64,000 nucleotides of DNA, taken from positions 11,160,001 through 11,224,000 of the forward strand of contig CAJFCV020000003.1 in NCBI GenBank assembly GCA_904066235.2. The letters run 5' to 3'. The position numbers and the translations under genes are program-made. Below the pieces are notes generated by a model. It ran no database searches. It saw only the letters and a program-made list of their open reading frames with translations, and was not told the origin of the DNA. Source of the DNA: Bursaphelenchus xylophilus. Its lineage: Eukaryota; Nematoda; Chromadorea; Rhabditida; Aphelenchoididae. This document shows, one piece after another, positions 35,621-45,079 of this stretch (the first letter of the stretch is position 1; each line of letters begins with the position of its first letter).

Positions 35621-35624
35621 ATTT

Positions 35625-36480
35625 TGAATTGCAATTTTCCCGCTATTTTGGCAATATTTTGGCATTGTGTTTTTTTGGCTTGTGTTATGGGTAACACAAA
35701 TACATCTTGTTTCATAATGAAAAGAACATAAAATTGACATCCCAAATTTTCGTTTCAACACGAAAAAAAATTTTTTTAGGGAGCTGAGACGAAATTTTGA
35801 ATTTCCAATCTCAAGCGTCAAGCCCGGCCCCAGAAAAGCTTGGCCCTTTAGCCTGGCCCCAACGATCTCTGGTTTGTTGCCTTATACTGGCTAGAACACA
35901 CCCTTAACTAACCGCCAGTCACACCTAAACCTCATTAATGGTCTATAAACACGTTATATGTACCTACATTCATTCCCATGTCTAGCAACTTCACACCAAA
36001 TCCAATTGAGCGAAAGAAAAAAAAAAGTTTGCCAAAACGCCAAAAATTGAATTTCACACGACATCAACCCGTGTTCCGTTCGAATCCCCAGCGGGGCGCG
36101 GGAAATTTATTTGAGAACAAAAAATTGAGAATTCAATCAAAATCGGCACGAAATCCCGCCGGGACCCACGAATTGTCTACGGAAATTTTTTTCGCGCCGG
36201 CCGCACTGCATTATACGCAAAACAATCGCCATGTTCAACTGTTTTTTTTCGTGGTGGGCATGTCAAATTGAAATGACGGGCGACATGTCTGCTGCAATAA
36301 AACGGGCACTCTCTACATATTCGTCCGAATGTCAATTAAATCTCAAAGGAAACAGACGAGATATGTAGTCTTCGGACACGTGTAAGTGGATGCAGCAGGA
36401 ATAGATGTGCAGAGAATGTGGTAAACAGAAATAGTAACTAGTCGATGGACTTGTAGTTTTGATAAAAATTGAAAAAGTAC
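35625..36480. other. Gap without a recognised gene
   Basis: Repeat-free; no exon recognised. Confidence 0.4.
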
Positions 36481-36487
36481 ATAATAA

Positions 36488-36489
<2 letters not shown>

Positions 36490-36523
<34 letters not shown>
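36490..36523. repeat. Poly-T tract
   Basis: About 32 consecutive T just before a Repeat-D copy. Confidence 0.9.
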
Positions 36524-36525
<2 letters not shown>

Positions 36526-36539
36526 AAATCTCGCAATCT

Positions 36540-37088
36540 TACAACATTGGAGAAGTTCTCCAAGTGCGACGCTCGGATTTTGATAAAACTTGCCACAAAT
36601 TTAAAATAATCTTTTCCAACATATATAATAGACTCCCAGCTCCCGCTTTGCAAAAAAATCGAGATTTTTAGCTCAAAATTTTAAAAAAATATGACAATTT
36701 TTTTTGTGAATTTTTTCATGAAAAGTTTCATAATTATTTCTATGGTAGAGGACAATGCTTCCACAAAAAAATCATTTTTTTCCGCCGGAAACTGTCAAAG
36801 ACATAGCCGAAAAGTGGTTTCCTTTCTGACCGCTCTCCGCGTTACGTGTACTCTCTCGGCCGCAAAGATTGTTGAATAGCTCGGCTGCGACTGCAAAGCT
36901 AGAGCTAAAAAATATGTAATGTTCCGAAATTGCCCCCTGGGGGCCGGGCCGGGCCGAGAAAATTTGAAGGGGGCCGGGCCGACCTCTTCCGGCCCCGGGC
37001 CGGGCCGAAAATCGCCGGCCCCCCAGCCATGTCTAATCTAGCCGCAAAGATCGTTGAATATCTCCGCTGCCTCTGGAAAGGAAAAGCT
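36540..37088. repeat. Repeat-D with a GC-rich insert
   Basis: D from CAAGTGCGACGCTCGGATTT to GCTAGAGCTAAAA, a GC-rich block at 36936-37027, then a second D piece (GCCGCAAAGATCGTTGAATA). Confidence 0.65.
36936..37027. repeat. GGGCCGGGCCG block
   Basis: About 90 bp of GGCCGGGCC words, extreme GC in an AT-rich setting. Confidence 0.8.
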
Positions 37089-38566
37089 ATAGTGGCTGAC
37101 AAAATTTTCTTTCCACCTATATCTCGGGAACCGTTGGGCCTAGAACCTCCAAATTCGGCATAGAAACATTATGGGGCAATCTAACATCACACCCAAAAAA
37201 TCATATCAGTTGATGCACTTTCAGTGCACTTTTTATGCAAACGGCAAAAACGTGATGACAAAATTTTCTTTCCACCGCTTGTAAATCATAAGCCAGAGGG
37301 CGCTATGGCATGATTGTGGTGTCGTTGTGATCGCGAAGAAGTCCTCTTTCGATCCGTGGCACAATGTTATAGGACCTTTCGTTTGTTCGCCCTTGGGCGT
37401 CTGCCCATCTTTGCCTTGTCCGTTTTTTGACAAATTCGTGGCCGAGAAGCTCGCAGAAGGCCCAAGGAGATGAAACTGCCGTTAAAAAATCTGCTATTTA
37501 TGTTTGCAACATTGTTTACACCGGCAGTAAAATTAGATTCAATTTAAGTGTAAAATGTGCACTTCCAGGGTTCGCGAAACCCGAAAATCGCTTATGTACA
37601 GAATGGAAAAGTCCAAATAAACATGCGTTTACCAGACATATGGCGCATTTTAGGTACTATACGACAGTCTGTGTTGAAATCTACTACCTTATCTTACCCC
37701 TCTCTGGTCTATGTTGTCTTTAGTAACGCAGGTTGTTGCATTATATGACGGGGAGGAATTGGCATTACTTAAGCTTGACATATTGGAATTTTTGACTACC
37801 AGACTACCTTAATACATTGACTTTGTCCTGCCTTTAACGTTTTTGGCACGACAAGTTGCTTGCGCGGGAAGCTTAGGGTTGCAAATTTTGCACATGGGGC
37901 ATGCGGAATCTTTCTTCTGCTCAAACCTAAACGCGACATCAGAGACTAAAATCGTCACTATTTTTTAAGGCTGTAGTATCATAGAAAACATATCAGCAAA
38001 AAAAGTTACTTGAATTGTCTGCAGTGTTCCCATAATAAGGTCATCTTCTGGTAACGAGAACCCTGGAAGTGCACATTTTCCTATGCAACACGCTTAAATT
38101 AAATCTAATTCTACTGCCGGAGTAAGCAATGTTGCAACCATAAATACCAGATTTAATAAGGGCAGTTTCGTCTCCTCGGGCCTTCTGTGAGCTTTTCTGG
38201 CCAAGAGTTTAGCTGAAAACGGACAAGGCGGCGATGAACAGACGCCCAAGGGCGAACAAACGAAAACTATTGTAAAATTGTGACACGGATCAAGAGAGGA
38301 CTCCTTCGCGAACACAACGATACCACAATCATGCCTTAGCGCCCTCTGGCTTATGATTTACAAACGTTTTTCCAAAGTGGAAAGAAAATTTTGTCATCCC
38401 GTTTTTTGCCTTTTGGATAAAAAGTGCACTGAAAGTGCATCAAATAATATGATTTTTTGGGTATGGTGTTAGATTGTCTCAGGATGCTTCAATGCCGAAT
38501 TTGGAGGTTCTAGGCCCAGCGGTTCCCGAGATACGAGGTGGAAAGAAATTTTTGTCAGCCACTATA
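37089..38566. mobile_element. Foldback FB4, ~500-bp arms
   Basis: Ends TATAGTGGCTGACAAAA and inverse. Arms 37089-37577 and 38054-38566 share TATCTCGGGAACCG, GATGCACTTTCAGTGCACTT, AAGCCAGAGGGCGCTA and TTTGTTCGCCCTTGGGCGTC. The spacer is about 475 bp with no recognised gene. Confidence 0.85.
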
Positions 38567-38829
38567 AAAGTAAAATTTTGAAAATGGTATGTGAATTATA
38601 TGCATGGCATAGGTAAAAGGCTTACAAAAAAAGAAATCTAAGCGTTGCACTTGGATGCCTTTCTTTGGTAACTTGTCAGAGCAATCGAAAAAAGCCAAGA
38701 CAGGAGGAGAGGCAATGGTAATTTTGACCGATAAAACCTCGAGGAAAAATTTCAAAATAACTTTTTCGATAAGTTCTTGGACGAAAAGCCACAAAAAGCC
38801 AACCTAAAAAGTTGTATTACATATATACA

Positions 38830-39095
38830 TAATACCTGTTTCTACCGTAGACTATAATGCTTCCACAAAAAAAATATTTTTTTTCGCTGGAAAAATATGA
38901 CCGAAAATAAGCTTTTCTCTCTGACCGCTCTCCGCGTTTCACGTATTAACTTGGCCGCAAAGATCGTGGAATATCTCGGCTACCCCTGGAAATCACAAGC
39001 TAAGCCTTTCAGGCATTGATATGTTTCCCATCCCCAACGTACGTGCCAAACCTTACAAGAAAATCTGACCGTCACCCTTCTCACACTCACCCTTA
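38830..39095. repeat. Repeat-D fragment
   Basis: CTCTGACCGCTCTCCGCGTT and the following D order. Confidence 0.6.
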
Positions 39096-39099
39096 TAAA

Positions 39100-39455
39100 G
39101 CGCCCAAAGATTATATTTGGATGACATGTTCTAATCCTATTATTGGCTAATGATTTTCATCTATTCCCCTCCCCACCCCCATCAAGCCCCCCGGAACACA
39201 TTAAGAAACACCTTGATTGAGGCCCTGAAAGGCGCGTAATGACATTCCAGGATATGATATTAGGGCTTGATGTCATTAGGTCTCGTTGTTTTGACATGCC
39301 CCAGAACACAAGTGACGGCAATAAAAACATTTGTTTCTCCCCGATTCCCCTATCATGCCGCTCGGCTCCATTAGGCGAATGAAAACCGGAAATTTTACGG
39401 TGAAATGGCGCGCATTGTCCGGAAGAAAAGTTCGGACGTTTCTGAGGAGCTTCGG
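39100..39455. other. Gap without a recognised gene
   Basis: Repeat-free, balanced composition, open over 100 codons on minus but without family or splice support. Confidence 0.35.
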
Positions 39456-39457
39456 TT

Positions 39458-39876
39458 ACAGGGGAAGTGCTTGAAATGCCTCAGATTTTGATGAAACTTG
39501 GGGCAAATTTAGAATAATTGTTTCGAAGACATACGCGAGAATTATTTTTGGTCGAAAGTTGGCAAAAATGTGACAATTTTTTTTGCTAATTTAAACATGA
39601 AAATTTTTATACTTATTTCTACAGTAGAGGGTGATATTTCCACAAAAAATCAATTTTTTCCACGCAAAACTATCAAAAATATAGCCAAAAAGTGGTTTCC
39701 CCTCTGACCGCTCTCCGTTTTTCACGTACTCTCTCGGCAGAAAAGATTGTTGAATATCTCGGCTCTCCCTGCAAAGGAGAAGCTAAAATTTTCAGGAAAT
39801 GATACGTGGCCTACGACTGACATGTCTACAAAATTTAAAGAAAATCTGAGCGTCGCACTTGGAGCAATCCTCCTGT
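39458..39876. mobile_element. Repeat-D, nearly complete copy
   Basis: ACAGGGGAAGTGCTTGAAAT at left and CTGAGCGTCGCACTTGGAGC then CCTGT at right; about 30 bp of the interior is missing relative to the 450-bp form. Confidence 0.75.
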
Positions 39877-40017
39877 AAATTTGGCCTGTGTGAGGTCACT
39901 ATAAATGTCAATGTCTGTCGCTGAAGTGATAGTGGAACTTGTAAACAAACAACAAATACGATTACTAAAAAGATATAGCCACTTTCAGAAAATAAATACT
40001 ACGGAGAACCGAGAAAT

Positions 40018-40125
40018 TTTTCTGCGACAAATCCACATTATTTTCCCGACAGACTGACAAAAAATAGCTTTTCTTTTTCACACAGTGCATGTCGCAATGA
40101 CTTCAACGACTTTGCGAACGGAGTA
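40018..40125. mobile_element. Right ends of a MITE-A and a MITE-C side by side
   Basis: ATCCACATTATTTTCCCGAC terminus to 40057, then GCATGTCGCAATGACTTCAA to 40125. Confidence 0.55.
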
Positions 40126-40399
40126 CAGTAAAATTTTTCGAGGTAAACAGAGTAATTTGTGTACTGTTGCCCTTTGAACCCGAAAAGTGCTGCCCATTTA
40201 GCCGTATAACTTATATCGCGTTGTTGTTTTTTTGCGAAGGGCAGATAGATTACCGCTCAGAGAATTGGCACTTATTCCCATCAGAAAACAAAAATAGGAA
40301 TCATCGTCATCGAGGGCGAGTGGAAGAATAGAATTTTTCGGGTGTTGTAATGCCAGAGACGTCTCTGCAACAAATCCACATTATTTTCCCGACAAGGTA

Positions 40400-40569
40400 G
40401 TCTATCCGTAAAGCCGCTGGAGTGATTTTGGCGACACGCTCTGTGAGAAAACAATAGTTCATTTTGCACTGTGCAATAGGCTTTTTCGGGCTGTCGTTCG
40501 CAACATGATTTCTTATGCACAGTGCAAACACCAAAAATCACTTCAAACACTTTACAAATGGCCTATTAA
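40400..40569. mobile_element. MITE-C copy
   Basis: Preceded by a truncated MITE-A right end (40361-40395). Contains two GCAC(A/T)GTGCA palindromes. Confidence 0.65.
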
Positions 40570-40589
40570 TAAAAAAAATCACACAGGAA

Positions 40590-40965
40590 GTGCCTACGAA
40601 GCCTGGCAAAGCCGTTGGATGGCCGGCGGACGCTTGGCGAAGGCTAGGCGGAGACTTGGCGAATGCTTGCAAAACCTTGCTATAACAAACAATTTTCATT
40701 GTTTCATGAACCAATTTAAGGCCAAAAATAATCTCCGTACGACAAAAATTTTCATTACAAAAACTTTCCCCACCTAACACTTCGGACTTTACGCGCGGGT
40801 CGGTGACAGTTCGCGCAAACACAGAATCGATCGACACTGGGGGTAAAGCAGGTGTATACCCAAAAAAAGGTTGTAGGAGGTGTCTACGAGGCCTGACAAA
40901 CTTGTTGGATGGCCGGCGGACGCTCGGCGAAGGCTCAGCGGAGGCTCGGCAAAGGCTTTCAATAT
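40590..40965. repeat. Two direct ~90-bp GGATGGCCGGCGGACGC repeats
   Basis: 40590-40680 and 40875-40965 share GTTGGATGGCCGGCGGACGC, TTGGCGAAGGCT and GGCGGAGACTTGGCG variants. Confidence 0.65.
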
Positions 40966-41345
40966 GCCCATTTGTTCTCTATTACTAACGTTAGTTTTCT
41001 TTACCCTGGGTGAATATAACATATAAAAGGCCAAAATTCGCGGCAAAAAAAGAAGATATGTAACTTTTATCTTTATATTACTGAGGTGAGTACATGTAAA
41101 ATAGCTCAAAATAGGTGATAAGCTATCCTAAGAAATCGAACATTTTTTACTCCCTTACGATCCCTTCATACAGAAGCTTGCCTAAATGTCATCAATTTCC
41201 AAAATTAATCAAAAATTCAAAAAGCTTGGAGCTTCAGCCTAAAAAAGTTACAAAGATCGGGTCGATTATCGCCAAAACAAACTCCTCATTTCCCTTCGTA
41301 CACTTGACATTCCCTTTCCGCCGATCGATCATATCCCGAACTTAC

Positions 41346-41466
41346 CGGCGTTGACAACTGTTTCCTTCGAACCCGGAACCCCAAAAAATTTCGTTTTTGA
41401 CCTCCAGGAATTGTCAGACCTCGAACAATCCCTCAGACCCCGCATCATGTCCAGGTAATCCATCAT
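41346..41466 (-). CDS. Orphan first exon of an unrecognised gene
   Basis: A 121-bp open stretch starts ATG ATG at 41466 and runs MMDYLDMMRGLRDCSRSDN, then SWRSKTKFFGVPGSKETVVNA, ending at a strong donor (CCG|GTAAGTT) that leaves one base. It is free of repeats, unlike everything to its left, and codon choice looks like real coding sequence. The frame is also open upstream of the ATG, so it could be an internal exon, but I see no acceptor. I do not recognise the family and could not find its next exon to the left; if real, the gene has a long repeat-filled intron. It does not join the GPCR in frame. Confidence 0.5.
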
Positions 41467-41755
41467 GAGCGCACTAATAGCGGCCGCGCATTTTTTCAAT
41501 TTCGAAAAAACACGGGGGCAGCGGACGCCATGTAGGCCACGTTGGACGGATTTTTGGCCTGTTCGACATGAAGTGAACCCGAATTTTTTTTGTTAAAATA
41601 ATTTACACACACTAAACGGGTTCATAGATGAGTGAAATCATCAATTTTTGGGAGTGGGATAGATGGGCAAACGTTAAAAATTGAAGTGTTCAGAGTGCTT
41701 ACATTGTGACATTTTCCTAAAATTTCGAACATACGTAGTGCATAGGATATACGTA

Positions 41756-41909
41756 TCAGTCTGTCGGGAAAATAATGTGGATTCGTTGGATCGAAAATCG
41801 CATCGCCGCCGAGAAAATGAATTGTGTCGCGGCAAAATCAAATTGCTTTTCAATCAGCGACACGATCGATTGCAGCGAAGTTGTGGTCATTATTTTTCCG
41901 ACACACTGA
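41756..41909. mobile_element. MITE-A copy
   Basis: Left end perfect with a GTGGATTCG start but an interior of the first type, so it mixes two subfamilies. TA flanks. Confidence 0.8.
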
Positions 41910-42028
41910 TATTTTCTGATATTGCGAGAAACGGGTCCTACCTTTCCCCCACCTGACCAAAATTCTTCGCAATTTAAAAATCACGGTGGTACTTACAAAG
42001 CGTAAGCTAGGACTCTTGTGTGTATCTC

Positions 42029-42279
42029 ACAGTGGGGGACCTGATTCAGTGGCAAAAACCGTACCATTTTGCATCCGGGAAGTATCAAAAAATATGGCAA
42101 AATACCTCCCTCTCCAAGTGAAAAAACTCAGATTTCAAAAGCTCTTTTTGTGAAAAAGGGCGCTTCCCTTCAAAACGAAGTTTTTTCACTTGGAGAAGGA
42201 AGCATTTTGCCACATTTTTTTATACTTCCCGGATGCAAAATGGTACGCTTTTTTGCCACGGGATCGGGTCCATCACTGT
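42029..42279. mobile_element. MITE-B copy 2
   Basis: 251 bp, ACAGTGGGGGACCTGATTCA at left and a matching CACTGT at right. Confidence 0.8.
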
Positions 42280-42639
42280 AAAATAGAAACAATGAATCTA
42301 AATTTGTGCCAAGTTGCATCAAAATCTGAGCGTCGCACTGGAAGTATATACTTCCCCTGTAAATTTACCCCAATTTCAAAATCTGTTGACACTATGTGCA
42401 CACGTATAATAAAAAAATAAAATTAGCCTACATTTCATCCCGCATGAGACAAAAAAATGTTACGGTAATCTCTAATACCAAAAAAACTATTAATAAATTT
42501 TCGCGATTTGTTGAAAACGCTCTTGAAACCGCCATTGCGTGTCAAGGTTCACGCAAAAATTCTTATCGAAATACGTTATGACACAATACGATAAATATTT
42601 ACAACCCAAAAAAGAGTAAAAGCCCAAAAAAAAACTAAA

Positions 42640-43195
42640 AAAACTTTTAGGGCATATGTAATTGTTACTTTAGTCATGTTACCCAAGTAGCGCGACGCTC
42701 GAAATTTAATGAACGAAACATGGCAAAAAATTGTATAAATCTTTTTCGAGACTCATAAGAGATTCTCAGCAGCTTTTGAAGATACAAAAGACAATTTTCA
42801 AGTACAAATTCGGCAAAAGGATAAGGCCAAAAAAGCTTTTTTCAGACGGTCGGATTTCCTTTAAATTTTGCACACATTTTGTGGGTAGGCCATGCAGCAA
42901 ATCTTGAACATTTTAGCTTGTACTTTTCGGGGGAAGCCGAGGTTGAACGATCTTTACGGACGAGGAACTACGAGAAACGTGAGGACGGTTACAGAGAAAA
43001 ACAACAATTTTGGGCCATGTCTTTGCCAGTTTTGTGCGGAAAAAATATTTTTTTTGTGGAAACATTGCCTTTCATGGTAGAAATAGGCATGAAACTTTTG
43101 ATGATTCTTACATGTGCCTGAGGAAAAATAATTCTAAATTTAGCCGAGTTTTATCAAAATCTATGCGTTGCACTTGGGGTACTTCCCCTGTAAGT
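42640..43195. repeat. Repeat-D, rearranged
   Basis: D interior at 42840-43100 and a D end (CTTGGGGTACTTCCCCTGT) at 43192. Confidence 0.55.
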
Positions 43196-43199
43196 TTGG

Positions 43200-44300
43200 A
43201 TCGTCTCTCTTCGTCGGTGTATGATTAGCGAAGGCTTGGAGAAGGTTTAACCAATACTAGTCGGCGCCTAAACTCTATTTTTTAAAAACGTTCTAAATAA
43301 TTGAGTGTTTCGCTCAACTTCCTATATAAACAGAACTGAATACTTTTATCTTATTTCAAGCCCACACAACAATTACGTATTTGTATTTCGGGTTGTTGTA
43401 CAATTACATTGCAACAGAAGGACGTCATAGCACCAGGAAGTTAAATAGTATGGTCAATTTAATTTTGGATAAACATTAATAAGTTTCACAACCGTGGTGC
43501 ACGCAACAAAACGTTCGGAACTGGAGCAAAAGAGCGAAAAGGTGGGCTTGTGGGCAATATTCAGTAGTTTCACAATAAGAAATGATTTTTTGTAGAAAAC
43601 TTGTGACTAGTACTTTTGGGACAAACTACCAATTTTTGTACGGAAAAATTTCGAAAAGTTTCGAAATTTTTTGTAATTTTGGGCTATTTTTAGACCTTAA
43701 AAAAATTATTATTTTCGTCTCAAAGTGCTTGAAAATAAAGAATCACACTTTGAAATACCCTAACGCCTCCCAGTTCCCCCAAAAATCGAAGCTACAGTCT
43801 CTCAAGACTCCAACATCCACACCACTTTGCCCACGCCCTGAAAAATGAATACCGATTTGATGAGTGATCATGTTATTCCCACAGCTGACTCCTCTTAATC
43901 CCACAGACACTCTGCGTTTATCCTTGTTCTTTGATAAAAACATGGAAAACAAAGGGCTTATGGGATCCGTCCATTAACTGGAACATGTGATACCGAAGCC
44001 ATCAAGGACGTATTTTAATGGCATTGATGTTTGAAGTTATTTAGAAAAATCAAAAAGTGCATTGAAATGTCCTCCACGACTTTATACGCCATTTATCTCG
44101 CTTTTGTCATCATTTTTTCCGAATTTCCCGCGCTTTTGGCATTCGCTCATTTTTCTTGGCATTCCGTTTCAAGGTGTTTTTTCGCACCAAAAACGTCGAT
44201 TTCTCGTTCGGAACGTTGTTCTCGCTTCTTACGTTCATCTAGGAAAAAGAAGTCGTCGAGAAAGCCCTGTAAATTACCGATTTTTTGGACTTTTGGAGAC
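43200..44300. other. Gap upstream of EMRE
   Basis: Repeat-free. Open frames at 43582-43848 and 44031-44300 show no recognised family. Probably promoter/5' region of EMRE. Confidence 0.4.
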
Positions 44301-44736
44301 ATGTTCCTTCGTCGACTTTTTTCAACCGGATCCATGGCTTCGAAACGCCTTATGGGTACTCAAGGAGAACAGAAGAAGCTGATTCAACCGACCGATCCAT
44401 ATCGACTTCCTATGGGGCATGCTAAAGTAAGCTTTTTTGGAGATTTTATTTTTTTCCGCTTTTAGGTCATAAGTAATATAAAATGATGGCTCAAACAAAC
44501 GGTTTCCAAGATAAATTGTATTTGTAGTTTTTCGTGGAGCCTCTTGGTTTCTTAGTAGCTGTTTTTACACAAAATGAGGCAGTGTTTCTTTTCGTTTCGC
44601 CACTTATTATCTTATCCTTCAGCTAGCCCTCGCAACTCTCGGTTCTTTGTACATTGGCGGGAAGATAGCTCAGTTCGGTGTGTATCTGCTAGATGAATAC
44701 GAGATCTTCGTTCACAGCGATGATGACGACGATTAG
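44301..44736 (+). CDS. EMRE: EMRE, essential regulator of the mitochondrial calcium uniporter
   Basis: Small single-pass inner-membrane protein that in animals links the MCU pore to its MICU gatekeepers. Two exons, 44301-44426 and 44623-44736, joined in phase 0, give 79 residues. Residues 1-12 (MFLRRLFSTGSM) look like a mitochondrial presequence. The membrane segment is about residues 43-62 (LALATLGSLYIGGKIAQFGV), and the protein ends DEYEIFVHSDDDDD, the acidic tail that is the family hallmark. Human EMRE is 107 residues, so this one is short. The frame stays open upstream to 44031 with internal ATGs, but that part is basic and unlike the family, so I chose the ATG that opens the presequence. 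AATAAA follows at 44832. It is tail to tail with the unc-78 gene, with 343 bp between stops. Confidence 0.86.
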
Positions 44737-44831
44737 AGCGGGATACCACCATAAAATTTCTATATTTGCCCAGTCGATTGTGAGCATTTCAAAAATTAGT
44801 CATTACTGCCCGAGTGCTTGAGAATTACTGA

Positions 44832-44837
44832 AATAAA
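44832..44837 (+). terminator. Poly(A) signal of EMRE
   Basis: AATAAA about 96 bp after the stop codon, within the tail-to-tail gap with unc-78. Confidence 0.6.
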
Positions 44838-44912
44838 CTTGTAAATAGCTTATTTATGTCATATTCTCCCTAACAAAAGCGAAAAAATCCGAATTCATCG
44901 ATGAAAACGCGT

Positions 44913-44918
44913 TTTATT
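44913..44918 (-). terminator. Poly(A) signal of unc-78
   Basis: AATAAA on the minus strand about 162 bp after the stop codon. Confidence 0.55.
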
Positions 44919-45079
44919 TGAGAATCATAGGCACTGATCAAGGATAATATAAAAATACGAGAAAATAATTATATTCGAATAATTATGAAAATGTTTCACG
45001 ATGATTATCGAGTCTAGAGGTTCAATGTGCTCCTCCAGACGCATGAAATCAATATCTAGAGAAAGATTTTGCACTTGAT

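Noticed and set aside
41341..41466. Upstream exon of the CKR-like receptor
   Set aside because: Joining it to the TM1 exon forces the wrong frame, which stops before TM1.
44031..44300. Longer N-terminus for EMRE
   Set aside because: The frame is open but strongly basic and Ser-rich, unlike known EMRE; the ATG at 44301 opens a typical presequence.
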